From Heterobilharzia americana (Eukaryota > Platyhelminthes > Trematoda > Strigeidida > Schistosomatidae), in NCBI GenBank assembly GCA_944470555.2, contig OX104132.1:1344931-1408930 (forward strand): a stretch of 64,000 nucleotides of DNA. Reading direction: 5' to 3'. Position 1 is the first letter of the stretch. Each line of letters opens with the position of its first letter. Below the pieces are notes generated by a model, which saw nothing but the letters and a program-made list of their open reading frames with translations, made no database searches and had not been told where the DNA came from. The position numbers and the translations under genes were made by a program. Positions 10,884 through 22,375 of the stretch are shown in pieces.

Positions 10884-11925
10884 TTATTATTTGTCCCTTG
10901 AATTCCTAGTGGAACATAACGCTTCAGTAGCACGTCTCCATTACACTCACTCTCTTCTCTGTAATCTTTTCAACCTGGTCCCACGACAGCCCACAAACCT
11001 TCATTTTCTTCCTCATATCATTTCCTCCATGTCACCCTCAACTGGGAAGCCCAACTCGTTGTTTCCCATATGGGTTCCTCTCGAGTGCATCGCCTGGCAC
11101 GTGATGTCTCCAATCGGCCTTCTCAGTGCATGCCTAATCCATCTCCACTTCCTTCCACCGCATATTTGTTGAGTGATAGGTTCCGGCTTCGTTGATTCGT
11201 CAGGAGCCAGCTAGCCTGAGTTTCACGTTGCTTATTCTTATTATTCTCGCCATCCAATCTGATCTTCAGTAACCAGCCAGCGTAGGTGGCAGTTGTTGAT
11301 GAATGTGTGTAGTTTGTTGGAAATGCCTTTCATAACACGCCAAGTTTCTGAGCCATACAAAAGCACAGACTTGACGTTGGTGATGGAAATCCGGATGTTG
11401 TTCATGCTTTATGCTGAGTTTAGTGTAGAAGATCTCCACACTGGTTTCAGGTTAATGAAGGAAGGCCTATCTTGCTGTTATTTCAATCCTGGTTGGATAT
11501 GACATCCTCGTCTGTGCCTGTGCCGCCTATGCCTGTAATTGAAACTGTACTGCCTAGGCAGGTAGGTAAGTGAAAGAGACTACTTCCTTTGAGTTTCTCC
11601 CATTGATGGTGATCGGAGCTTGTTGTTGTTGTTGTTGTTGGTGGTGGTGGTAGTGGTGGTTGCGTTGGTTGGTTATCTTCATCATCTCTGTCTTCTCTAT
11701 ATTCACTTGAAGTCCTGTCTTCACTGCCCTGCCTGTTGTGTCAACTTGTTGGATATTGCCTGTAAATCTCCAAGTTTGTGTGACATTAGATATAAATCAT
11801 CATCCTTGTTGGCGAAATCCAAATCTTTTAGGTTATTCTCCGCAGTCTAGTGTATCCCCCTCTTCTCGCTCCTCGCAGTTTGTTGCATGATCCAGTCGAC
11901 CACAATCAGGAAGATGATTGGTGAT
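10884..11925 (-). mobile_element. RTE fragment with 3' end
   Basis: Minus-strand copy running from the (ATA)n tail side at 10884 up to about 11925, where it breaks into (AT)n. It holds the central segment of the copy at 8672-9795 in inverted orientation, at roughly 90-95% identity by eye, and also keeps the C-terminal third that the other copy lost. The same GTT/GGT (CAC/CAA) repeat tract lies at 11620-11660. Confidence 0.8.
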
Positions 11926-12831
11926 ATATATATATCATATATTTTGAATATTTATGACGCAACCTAACATAAGGTTGCGTAATCATAACTGGGGATTCTT
12001 AAACTACGAGAAAACGATGTCCTTTAATCTATGACATCTAGTACTTCCTTTTGGCAAGGTTTTTCCATAAAGTAACCTACCTTGGAATTTCAATGATAAC
12101 TGTACTACTGTAGTAGAGTTTTGAATTGTCTTTATAGAGAATGGATTAGTTTTACGGGATAGGGTTCACAACCTTGTAGCCTTCCTTCTTTATCCGGGCT
12201 CAGGACAGGCTAGTAACTAGTAAACTAGTTAACCAGGTAGTTGCTTCGACACTGCGTGGCACCGCAAACCTTTATCAACTATCCACCTATGCATAATCGA
12301 TATAGTGGTGTATTCCATAGCCTCCATCTCTAACCGACTGAAGTCGATCATTGTTGATCAGTAACGTTTAGACTGTTATATCGGTCAACCACTGGTTACC
12401 AATTCCTGAACTTCACTCAAATTCTCCCCAGTTGCACCAAAGTCTTGCTGACAAGTGCTGACATGATGATGTTTAGAGGTTGAGTAGAGCCTTTCATCAA
12501 TTGACTTCAATCATCTAACATTGCACTCTTCTTCATTCACACATAAAGTGGCCAGCACAAAGTCACGAAGTGTTTGATTCGTCATTCACAAAGAAAAACA
12601 GTATGCACTGTGTCTGTAAGAACCTCTAGACAATGGCCAGTGTTTATCACTTAACAAACTCATGACAATGACACAGCCTAATTTACTGGATGACGTTTTC
12701 AGCACAACTTAGTTCTTACATTCATACCAAGTTAATTAAATAACTTCCCTGTTCACCTTTTGTTAGTTCTCCAGCTTTCAAACCCTTAACTTTATTGGTA
12801 GTAACATTTTGTACATATCTGGAATCGGTGT
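11926..12831. other. Non-coding, ~900 bp
   Basis: No gene seen. A 50-bp string near 12238-12290 (ttgcttcgacactgcgtggcacc) resembles the RTE block encoding LLRHYGIPQTFIN and may be an isolated RTE scrap. Confidence 0.4.
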
Positions 12832-12985
12832 TGAATCAGTCCTATTGGGCGTATTTGGCATCGAGTCAACGAACAAGAATTCGCTGACTAACCTTTCTTT
12901 CTCTGCTCCCAAATAAACTCATCTTTACGACTGTTAATCTATCCCAAAGTATTGTGTGATTGTAATGTTACTGGAAGCACACCAA
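12832..12985 (-). mobile_element. PLE arm-like relic
   Basis: Contains aatctatcccaaagtattgtgtgattg, the counterpart of the arm marker ctatcccac..attgtgtgattg. Strongly diverged. Confidence 0.35.
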
Positions 12986-13517
12986 AGTGATTGAACGTTT
13001 CTGTAGGTTATCCACCTTAGTAGCTAAGTATCTATATCCTCGGTTGCCATATGTATTGGCCTAATCCTTAAGTTGACAAAGTTTGTCTCTAAGTGAATTT
13101 GTAGGTTTGAATACCACTATAATTGCAGACTTACTTAGAACATACGTAGACTTTCTGAAGTCCCTTCATCATTTAATAACAGTGTAAACGGCTTGGATAC
13201 CTTCGTAATTGCGTTGCAGTCACTACTCACATCACCAATCCTTCTTTTTCTGACTACCTATAAACTTCTAAATCAGTTAAGGTGAAGAGTAATTGAGAAG
13301 GAAATGTCATATAGTAACAAAAACAATTTCTAGGATTTGTGTGTTTGATTAAAAGTGACTACAAACTCTAAGTTGTGTCTGAAACAGACCGAATAATCAA
13401 ATATCTAGTTACATTTTGGCTCAGTGGCCCAATTATAGACTTACTTGTACAACAAAACATTCATCTTCAGTGCATAAGTTGCCACATGAGAGATGGCGAA
13501 ATGTACCTGTATCCATA
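12986..13517. other. Non-coding
   Basis: No supported feature. Confidence 0.4.
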
Positions 13518-14398
13518 GTCCTGGCAACTGCTTCGACACTACGGAGTACCACAAACCTTCATCAACTTCATTCAACAGCAGTCATAAGACGACGTCACAT
13601 GCCAAGTAATTCACAATGGGAAGCTCAGTGATGCCTTTGAAGTGAAGACAAGCAGGAGAAAGATAAGGCTGCTTACTATTGCCCATGATATTCCTGATTG
13701 TGGTCGACTGGATCATGCAACAAACTGTGAGGAGCGAGGAGAGGGGGATGTGCTAGACCGGAGAAAAGATCCAATCAACATCAACGGGGGAAACTTAAAG
13801 CAAGTAGCCCCCCTCAAGTATCTAGGCAGCACTGTTTCAATTAAAGGCGTCGGCGGCACAGACAAGGACGTCAAATCCAACTAGGATCGGAAAGACAGCA
13901 AGAAAGGCATTCCTTCATTAACCTGAAACCAGTGTGGAGATCTTCTACACTCAACTCAGCATAGAGCATGAACAACATCCTGATTTTCAACACTAATGTC
14001 AGTCAGTCAAGTGAGTTAGTGCCTCTATTTGATGGTTGAGAGAGTTGGTACATTACGAAAGGTATTTCCAACAAACTACAGATATTCATCAACAACTGCC
14101 ACCTACGCTGGCTCGTTACTGAAGATCAGATGGCCAGAAAGAAGGAAATGGAGATGGAATAGGCATGCACTGAGAAGATCCATTGGGGACATCATGCTCC
14201 ATGCCTGGTGCTCGAGTGGAACTTAGATGGGAAACAACAAGTTGGGCGTCCGTGGGGAGGGTGACATGTAGGAGATGGTGTGAGGAAGAAATGAGAGCTT
14301 GTGAGCATTGGTGGAGCCAGGTCGAAAAGATTGCAGAGAAGAGAGTGTAATGGAGGCGTGCTACTGAATTCCTGTGTTTCACTAGGAACCCAAGGGAT
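13518..14398 (+). mobile_element. RTE 3' half
   Basis: Blocks in order: FINFIQQ-type, KLSDAFEVKTSRRKIRLL, PININGGNLKQVAPLKYLGS (about 13766-13830), MVERVGTLRKVFPTNY, RWPERRKWRWNRHALRRS, and the STRNPRDK terminus. An internal deletion removes the YADD/FADD catalytic block. The tail is ATAATAATAATA. Confidence 0.85.
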
Positions 14399-14904
14399 AA
14401 ATAATAATAATATCTATAGTCCTATATCATATTTGACAAATGTGAATACTGAACAGAAAATCTAATGGTAGAATTTCGTGGCACCAATTTCAACAACAGT
14501 CTTAGGCAATATATTGATCAGTTAGGCAATTCAATACATCTGCTAGACAGAAAGTTCAAAATACAACCGATCATTTACTAGTCTGCTGATTTTAACAGAA
14601 TATTCTTGATCTATGAATCTTTATGGTACTTCCAGCTGTATGTCTTGACGAGGTCATGCAATCAGAAAGAGTTTTACCATAGTTTACTATAATTAGCTTT
14701 GGACATAATTCATTTGAAACCGTCAGATAAACAGCTGAAACTTGAAGATTGTAAAACTTATGAAATTGTTTCAGATTAATCAAGTATTTTTAGAATTTCA
14801 ACGAAAGATAATGTTTGATTTATAATGCTCAGTAGGTATAAGGTTTATTTTGATCGAACAAAGTTCAATCTATATTGATTTTGGTGACTAGTAAAGGAAT
14901 ACAA
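14399..14904. other. Non-coding
   Basis: Nothing recognised. Confidence 0.4.
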
Positions 14905-14985
14905 GACATGCGTTTCATTCTATTTCAGACTTGTTAGATGGATGCGCCTGCACCTCAGTAAGTGATATTGTATCTAGTGAGGCAC
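14905..14985 (-). mobile_element. S1 (Sm-alpha-like) relic
   Basis: gcgtttcattctatttcagacttgtta is a decayed minus-strand S1 hammerhead, followed by the S1 middle (ctcagtaagtgatattg). Confidence 0.4.
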
Positions 14986-15415
14986 AAACCCAGTACCTAT
15001 GGTTTCAAATGTCACTGGGGAACGATAGCTATCCTCATAGGAGCCTATATGTCGACAGAAGTCGAGCAATTCAGCCCTGTATATCAACAGGGAATTAGAA
15101 GTATTGTAACCGAAGTTCAACCTACTCACGACTATAACTTTTGATAGAGGACATTTTGTCTTGGAATCTAGAACACTTAGACATAAGGCGAAATATAGAC
15201 AGCTTACTTAGAAACCTGATTTTTTAATTACATAGACAATTGGAGGCTAAATAGAAAGATGAACAGCATAATTCTCCAATAAATTTAATCTATAGACTCA
15301 TCTAATTGAAGGTAACTGAACTCAAAAGTAAACGCCAGCTCTGTTGGAGCCGATATCTTGCTAATCAGCTACTCATCCACAGCAGTTACTTCAACAAAAA
15401 TCAAATCAGAGTGAT
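14986..15415. other. Non-coding
   Basis: No supported feature. Confidence 0.35.
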
Positions 15416-16072
15416 TTGAACATTGGACGGCCGTTTCATTTGTTTAAAGACAAGCTCGTCAACGTGATACCTGTGGAAATTGACCTTATACAGCCGAATC
15501 AGTTCACATCACATGAATCTGGTCGACTAGCTGGTCTCCAAAGACCAGTATACCATACCTTGAATAAGATGATACATTTGGAAACTTTTATTTACAAACT
15601 GCACTAATTTGGCTCAATACGTTCAGCTGACAATGAGAACTGGTTAAGAGTAAATTAGTAGACATCACTGATAAGTTGCATAATCCTCGTCAAAGAGAGA
15701 AAAGTATCTTAAAGTGTAAGCATTTCAAAGTACTCAAAGGATTATGAAATAACTCTGACATTATTATACTTAAACGTGATAAGGGATCAACTGTAATCAT
15801 TATGAACATATCTGATTACAAAAGTGAAATGTTATCCATTCTCAGTGATAAAGTCAAATTTATGTTAGATATCTTCTCGGAAAGAATGCGTAAATTGGAT
15901 AGAACAGTTAACTCGAGACTGGTAGAAATCATCAGCATGAATTTAATTAGCTAAAACCTATTGGGATCTGAATATCTACATAGGTATCGATTACTTGAAC
16001 CACAAAAATCTGATAATCCTAATAGGTCTATCAATCATCTGTATATTATCTAGCTAAATGGTTGGATAAGAT
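15416..16072 (+). mobile_element. PLE, N-terminal side of reverse transcriptase
   Basis: Readable pieces include LKRDKGSTVIIMN..DYKSEM, which matches the PLE block usually written ADKG..VVIM...Y, and near the end RSINHLYI followed by LNGWIR, a decayed RPIV..LAKWL-type block. Several stops and frameshifts. The reading breaks off at an RTE insertion and resumes at 17445. Confidence 0.65.
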
Positions 16073-17440
16073 GATGTACTGCTGCGCTGGATTCCAAATT
16101 ACGACCGGAACACGCTGGCTGACTGACTTCAGGAAAAACAAATCATGTACGCATCAAATTGCAACGCTACGCTGCGCATCATCACTAAACAGACTACAGA
16201 ACAACAGTCAACTCAACTCCACCTCAAATTCATCCAACTTGAAAAGACCAGCATTCAACAGCGTCAACTGACAACTGATTAAGCACTTGCTTTGACACTG
16301 ACGAGCACCACAAATCCCATCAAACTCATTCAACAAGTATATGAAGACGCCACATGCCAAGTGATTCACAACACAATGGAAAGCTCAGTGATGCCTCTGA
16401 AGTGAAGACGAGTAGGAGTAAGACGACATTGTCTACTATCACCAATCATCTTCCTGATTATGGTCAACTGCACTGTACTGCATCATGCAGCAAACCGTGG
16501 GGAGCGAGAAGAGGGGGATACGCTGTTTGACAGATGAAAACACAGTAGGAGATTTGGACTTCCCCAACAATGATGATTTATATCTAATATCTAATGTCAC
16601 ACAAACTTGAAGATCTGTAGGCGAGAAGTGACAAGTTGACAGAAGAGGAAGGGCAGCGAAAACGGTACTTCCTTCAAGTGAATGTAGAGAAGATGCAGGT
16701 GATGAAGATACCCAAGCAACAACCAGCACCAATCACGACTAACAGGAGAAGCTTAAAGGAAGCAGTCTCTTTCACCTAATTACCAGTCTAGTCAGCATCG
16801 TCTCAATTACAGGCATAGGCGGCACAGGCACATACGAGGATGTCAAATCCAACCAGAATTCGAATAACAGCAAGACAGGCCTCTCTGTATTAATCTGAAA
16901 TCAGTGTGGACATCTTCTACACTCAACTCAGCATAGAGCATGAACAACTTCCGAATTTTGAACACCAATTCAGTCAAGTGAGTCAGTGTCTCTATGTGAT
17001 GGTTGAGAGAATTGTCGCGTTGTGAAGGGCATTTCCAACAAACTACAGATATTCATCAGCAACTGCCACCTATGCTGACTCGTCACTGAAGGTGAGACGA
17101 CCAGAAAGAATGAGTGACAAGGAACTGTGGCTGGCGACGAAGAAACCAAGAACCCACTGTTGAACAAATATGCAGAAGGAAGTCGAGATGGATTAGGTGT
17201 ACACTGAGAAGAGCATTGGGGGACATCACGCACCAGTCGAGGCACTCTAGTGGAACCCAGATGGGAAACAAGAAGTTGGGCGTGTGAGGTGATGGTGAGA
17301 TGTAGGAGATGGTGTGAGGAAGGAATGAAAGCTAGTGGGCAGTGGTGGCGCGAGGTTGAGAAGACTGAACAGAATAGAGTGTAATGGAGACGTGCTACTG
17401 AATCCCTATATTCCTCTAGGAACCCAAGGGACAAATAATA
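16073..17440 (+). mobile_element. RTE copy inserted in a PLE
   Basis: 5'-truncated RTE starting in the RT domain (the block before HQIATLRCASS) and running to the normal 3' end (aggaacccaagggacaaataat). Frames are broken throughout. From about 16119 to about 17405 it is almost identical to the inverted copy at 22376-23995, but its first ~45 bases and its last ~35 bases differ. Flanking strings atgatgtact (left) and atgataatgtact (right) look like an imperfect target-site duplication. Confidence 0.85.
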
Positions 17441-17444
17441 ATTA

Positions 17445-18180
17445 TGATAATGTACTCCTTTAATGTAAACTCTTGATTTACCAATGCACCGATGGTTATG
17501 TTAATGAGAATTTTATTTGGCTATGTTTCTTCATCAATTTCGAGGATGAATAATTTCGACAGATTGATGGTTTCGTAATTCATAGTCTGTAAAGACTGTT
17601 GCTAGCCGATGTATACATGTCATATATTGAAAACATTATTTATGATTTCATCGGAACAGTTTGATTATGTAAGAAATATATTGATGATATAGTTATTATA
17701 TGTGAAAAGCCTGATGATGCGATATGAGTGCTAGAGAAGATGAACACGGCTCAGAATCACATTAGCCCTTTACTTGTGAACAAGAGAGAAACAACCAGCT
17801 ACTGTTCCTAGACATATTGCTTAATCGATAGGAGGATGACTCGGTCAGGTTATCGACCTATAAAAAGCTTACATGGACAGGGCAATTTCTTAGTTTCCAT
17901 AGTTATTGCTCAATCGAATATAAATGCGGTTCAACTAGGTGCTTATTCAGCAGGATGAACCGCATCTACGCCGATGACATAAACGAGGAAGAAACCAAAT
18001 TACTGAAGACAACACTGATACAGAACGGCTACTAGTTGAAATTTATCGATAGATGCAAAAGTTATGTAAGTGCAGATTACAAACTTTCATCTTCATCTAT
18101 TACTAACCAGTTACTAGAAACTAATCATAGGTTAGATATGAAAAAGTGATCAGGGTTGAGTGTATAAACGCACTGAAACT
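17445..18180 (+). mobile_element. PLE reverse transcriptase core
   Basis: Picks up the PLE reading after the RTE: SFNVNS*FTNAPM (the SFDV.SLFTNVP motif), FRQIDGFV and LLLADVYMSYIEN (the MGSPLSP..A..M block), then KYIDDIVII with the YxDD catalytic motif near 17672, and LLFLDI then LNRQEDDSVRLSTYKK in a shifted frame. It has several stops and frameshifts, so it is dead. PLE enzymes prime reverse transcription from chromosomal 3' ends. Confidence 0.75.
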
Positions 18181-18579
18181 CTTTCCATCCGTAAACCCAA
18201 CTCCCGCTCCCCCCTTTTCAGATAGATAAATCGACAAGTCCATGTGTGTGATCAGATTGTTCAAAATGTGTATAGCGCTGATAAATCACACATCTTTCAG
18301 ATAATCGTCATCTTCTCATTACGCTGTTTCAACGGATTGAGTTTGTTCGGGTAGATAGCTGATGAATTCGGGCCCCGAAGGAGCGTATCATTCATTTCAA
18401 AGGATGTAAATCTTCACTGTTGATTAGTTGAACAATTTGAAGAGTTTACTTGATCCTACTTTCTGTGATCATAATTCACTCGCCTAGAATGCAAACATCT
18501 GTTGTAATACGCGACTTGACAATAAAATATTATTCACCTTTGTTTGATGATATTTGAATACTTCAGTCACCACTTTTTT
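18181..18579. other. Possible PLE tail, otherwise unresolved
   Basis: Some strings are compatible with the region after the PLE RT, but no GIY-YIG motif could be read. Confidence 0.35.
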
Positions 18580-18735
18580 GCATCTCTACCAGTCACTATG
18601 ATAAAGCCTTTAAATTCGAACACTTACTGGTTAAACAGTTTCTTCATAAATAGAAAAGGTGATAATATAACACAAGGTGTATTTACAACGTCAACGGTAA
18701 TGTCCACAATACATACAAATTACAAGATGTTTTTC
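18580..18735 (+). repeat. Inverted-repeat arm shared with 21720-21855
   Basis: Contains cactatgataaagccttt and gaagaaactg-type strings, whose reverse complements occur in 21720-21855 with a few differences. Confidence 0.6.
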
Positions 18736-18769
18736 TATATTACAATGGTCTAAGCTATTTCCACGCCTG

Positions 18770-18957
18770 CTAGTGTAGTGGATGCTACTAATAAGAACGG
18801 ATTTAAGTAGTATATGTTAAAAAGTTGGCAGAAATCATAGATAGTTGCCAGTGATGGGTAAAGATTTCGCACAGAGGAACGCAAAAGACAATGTGAGGGT
18901 ATAAATGGCAAGTCGAGGCAGTAGCAAAACAGGAAATGAAATATTTTGGATATTATT
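18770..18957 (+). repeat. Repeat X, copy 1
   Basis: Shares a stretch around gtatatgttaaaaagttggc with inverted copies at 19395-19525 and 26825-27010. No protein identified; the three copies share stop positions in one frame, which argues against that frame being coding. Confidence 0.5.
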
Positions 18958-19383
18958 ATATTATTTACTAGTCCCATGAGTTCCTAGTGAAACATACTGC
19001 TTCAGTAGCACGCCTCCAGTGCACTCTGTTTTCTACATTCTTTTGAACCTGCCTTCACGATAGTCCAGAAACTCTTATTTCTTCCTCACATCATCTCCTA
19101 CATGTCACCCTCATCTCAGACGCCCAACTTGTTGTTTCCCGTTTGGGTTCCACTCGAGTGCCTGGACTGGTGCGTGAAATCTCCAGTTGGCCTTCTCAGT
19201 GTATACCTAGTCCACCTCCACTTCCTTCTGTATATTTGTTGAGCGATAGGTTCTTGCTTTGTTGATTCGTCGTCAGCCAGATAGAGTTCCTTGTTGTTCA
19301 TTATTTCTGGTTATCTGATCTTCAGTAACGAGCCAGCGTAGGTGGCAGTTGTTGATGAATATCGGAAGTTTGTTGGAAATGGA
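18958..19383 (-). mobile_element. RTE 3' fragment between two X repeats
   Basis: Minus-strand copy of the C-terminal region (QIYRRKWRWTRYTLRRPTGD) and 3' end, lying exactly between two oppositely oriented X repeats. Confidence 0.8.
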
Positions 19384-19394
19384 AACACATTGTA

Positions 19395-19525
19395 CAAATG
19401 TTTATTGTCTGTTAGGTTCCTCTGTGCAGGATCTTTATCCACAGCTAGTAACTGTCTATGAATTATGCCGACATCTCAACATATACTACTTATATCCATT
19501 GTTATCAGTAGCACCGATTACGCTG
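19395..19525 (-). repeat. Repeat X, copy 2
   Basis: Inverted relative to copy 1; marker ctcaacatatactacttatatcc. Confidence 0.5.
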
Positions 19526-19984
19526 GGTTTAAATTCGATTGATTTTTTCTTTCTTCAATCAACCTGATACTTACACTTTGGTTCACGTAGTTTTTCATGA
19601 AATTTCGAAGCAAAGTGATTGGTTCAAATAAGATTTAGGGATGTAAGCCTCTTATAAAGATTTTGTCAAACATTCTGGACACTTTAAAACTTCCCCCTTT
19701 GAAACAGAGACTGATAGTACAATGATGCATTTTGATAGAGTAGTAACGTTTCTCTGAGTCATGACAAGTTATTCCTGAATACTTTTCTGTTGAATACGTT
19801 CTGTGACGTAGTTTGAATTGACTGAATTGAAGCTGAGAACGAAGAGAATGATTTACTAATACTTTGATGAACTTACTTCTCGCCGCCTAAAAGAAGTAAA
19901 CTGATACTTATTTGCAAAATTACTTCGAATAGTTTTCGATGTGGAATTCCAATGTTGTAAGACCATGATTAGAAATGCAGTCAA
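19526..19984. other. Non-coding
   Basis: Nothing recognised apart from a short 'gattggttc' motif. Confidence 0.4.
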
Positions 19985-21250
19985 CCTCGAATTCGTTATC
20001 GACAGCTTCGATCGACAAGTAATTTGGTGGGCAGCTGCTTCAATACTAACGCATTAGTCCCACAAACATTTATCAAACCCATTCAACATATACATCCTAT
20101 ATTATGCTACATCCTAAATAATTCACAACACTATGAAAAGATAAGTGATGCCTTCGAAGTGAAGACAGAAAGAAATAAGATAAGGTTGTCGCCTACTATC
20201 AACAATCATCTCCCTGATTGTGGTCGACTGGACTGAACTGGATCATACAAGAAACAAGTGTGAGGAGCTGTGAGAAGATGGGCATACACTGTTTGACCGA
20301 TGAAAAGATAAAGACCCTAGAAGATTTGGAATTCACTGACGATTTAACTGTAATGTCGTACCAACTCGAAGATGTACAGGCGAAAAGCAACAAGTTGAGA
20401 GAAGAGGCGAGGTAAGGCAGAGAAGACGGGACTCCTTTCAGATGAACGTAGAGAAGACATAGGTGATGAAGATAACCAGCCAACAACAACACCGACACCA
20501 ACATCGAGCACCAATCACTATGAGCGAGATAAATGCAAACGAAGTTGTCTCTTTCACCTACCTACCTGCCTAAGCAGCATCGTTTCAACTACAGATGGCA
20601 CAGATGACACCGTGAAAGCCAGGATTGGGAAAGCAAGATAGGTCTGCTTGCATTTATCTAAAATCAGTGTGGAGATCTACTGCAATCATCATAAAGCGTG
20701 AACAACATGCGATTTTCAAAAATCATTCAGTCAAGTTCAAATCAGTCCTTACTTCTATGTCATGGATGAGGGAGTTGGTACGTTACGAAAAGTATTTCCA
20801 ATAAACTACACACATGCATCATCAACGGCTGCCGTCTACACTCACTCGATACTGACACTGAAGATGAGATCAGATGAGATGGCCAGGATAATAAGAATAA
20901 GGAAGGAGGAAGTCACTGTGGACTGATGATGAAGCAACCAACCAATGAACCAACAAATATTCAGATGAAGAAAGTGGAGATGGATTGGATTGGATTGGAC
21001 ATTTCCTGAGAAGACGGTTTTAGGACATCACGTGACAGGTTAAGGCAGGCCAAGCCAGACCGTCGAGTGGAACCTGCATGGGAATAGAAAAGTTATGCAT
21101 CCGAGAGTGAGACAGAGGAGATAGTTCGAGGCGGAAATGAAAAGTTTATAGTTAGTGGTGGAGCCATGTTGAAGAGACTTGAGAAAACAGAGTGAAGTGA
21201 CGAAATGTTGCTGAATCCTAATGTTCCACTAGTAATCCAAAGGAAAAAAT
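19985..21250 (+). mobile_element. RTE 3' half
   Basis: Blocks: ISDAFEVKTERNKIRLSPTI, LEDLEFTDDLTVMSYQLEDV (a decayed FADD catalytic block, about 20318-20375), MARIIRI and the C-terminus. The 3' end is diverged (ccactagtaatccaaagg). From about 20034 to 20502 it matches the inverted copy at 29489-29957 almost perfectly, then diverges on both sides. Confidence 0.85.
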
Positions 21251-21383
21251 AAACACACATGAATCAACGTGTAACTATCAGATTAGCTGAACAGGTGGGA
21301 AATCAATCTAATTTAAATCCATTATTTCAAGTTGTTATTCATCGAAGACTGACATCAGTTGGAGGAACAAAGGAAACCTGGGA

Positions 21384-21429
21384 GCACTGGACAGCTGTTT
21401 CGTCCTAGTATGGGACTCATCAGCAGTGC
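21384..21429 (-). ncRNA. Hammerhead ribozyme, complete core
   Basis: Minus strand, in order: stem I GCACTG, core CTGATGA, stem II GTCC..GGAC with loop CATACTA, GAAA, stem III CAG/CTG, cleavage site TC, stem I partner CAGTGC. Every conserved core base of a type I hammerhead is present, so self-cleavage is plausible. Stem III is only three pairs with no loop, as in Sm-alpha hammerheads, so a dimeric fold may be needed. Confidence 0.9.
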
Positions 21430-21519
21430 GCACCCACGACCCCACCAGCAAGGATCGGATCCGCGACCTTCAGGTTCCGCGACCAGTGCGTTACCATTGA
21501 GCCACTGGGTCGTGGGTGC

Positions 21520-21565
21520 GCACTGCTGAGGAGTCCCATACTAGGACGAAACAGCTGGCCAGTGC
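21520..21565 (+). ncRNA. Hammerhead ribozyme, cleavage site altered
   Basis: Stem I GCACTG/CAGTGC, core CTGAGGA, stem II GTCC/GGAC, GAAA and stem III CAG/CTG are intact, but the cleavage dinucleotide is GC where TC is expected. Confidence 0.85.
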
Positions 21566-21719
21566 TCCCAGGTTTCCTTTGTTCCTCCAACTGATGTCAG
21601 TCTTCGATGAATAACAACTTGAAATATTTGCAAATCTCCACAACCCCCTCAAAATTTAAATCCATTATGCCTGGAAATACCCCAGATCATCGTAATATAT
21701 AAAGAAATGTCTTGTAGTT

Positions 21720-21855
21720 TGTGTATATTGTGGACATTACAATTGACCCTATCAATACACCTTGTGTTATATTATCACCTTTTCTATTTATGAAGAAACT
21801 GTTTAACCAGTAAGTGTTGGAATCTGAAGGCTTTGTCATAATGACTGGTAAAGAT
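21720..21855 (-). repeat. Inverted-repeat arm shared with 18580-18735
   Basis: Partner arm; see 18580-18735. Confidence 0.6.
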
Positions 21856-21989
21856 ATAAAAATGTGACGACGGATAAAAATAATGACAACTCTTTCTGCT
21901 GAAGAATTTCAAGCTAATTTGCAATACTTCAATGAATGAATGATATCTACATCATTGAGGATCATTGAAATGTTAAGCTAACTCCTGGT

Positions 21990-22150
21990 GTTTCTGTTGT
22001 TGTTGTTGTTGCTCGACTATCTTCATTACATGTGTCTTCTTTACGTTCACCTGTAGAAAGTCCCATCTTCAATGCATTGCCTCATCTTACTTCTTCTGTC
22101 AACTTGTTAGTTTTCATCTGGAAGATCTTTGAGTTTATGCGACATTAAAC
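21990..22150 (-). mobile_element. Isolated RTE internal scrap
   Basis: Minus strand encodes the MSHKLKDL-type block and the following NNNNN (GTT)n tract of the RTE. Both ends are truncated. Confidence 0.6.
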
Positions 22151-22375
22151 ATTAGCAATACCACTACAAATTGATATCTCAAGGTAACAATGGTTTCATA
22201 GGTGGATTTATGTGTTCTTTATGAAGAAGTGTTTTAAAAATGCATCTTATTAGGTGTCTGGAAACCTTCCCAAAGTTAGTAGTAGATGTGTGTTTACCCG
22301 TTTCTCTATTACCACCCCTGGAAATGATTCTTTTCATTTCGATACATAAGAAACTCAATCACTAATTGAATTCTC

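Larger units (their letters stand above)
21330..21640. mobile_element. Head-to-head pair of S2 elements
   Basis: A minus-strand S2 copy (21330 to about 21490) meets a plus-strand copy (about 21510-21640), giving a palindrome with the tRNA-like head at the centre. Each half carries a hammerhead. The outer ends are both the S2 3' segment (actgatgtcagtcttcgatg). Confidence 0.85.
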
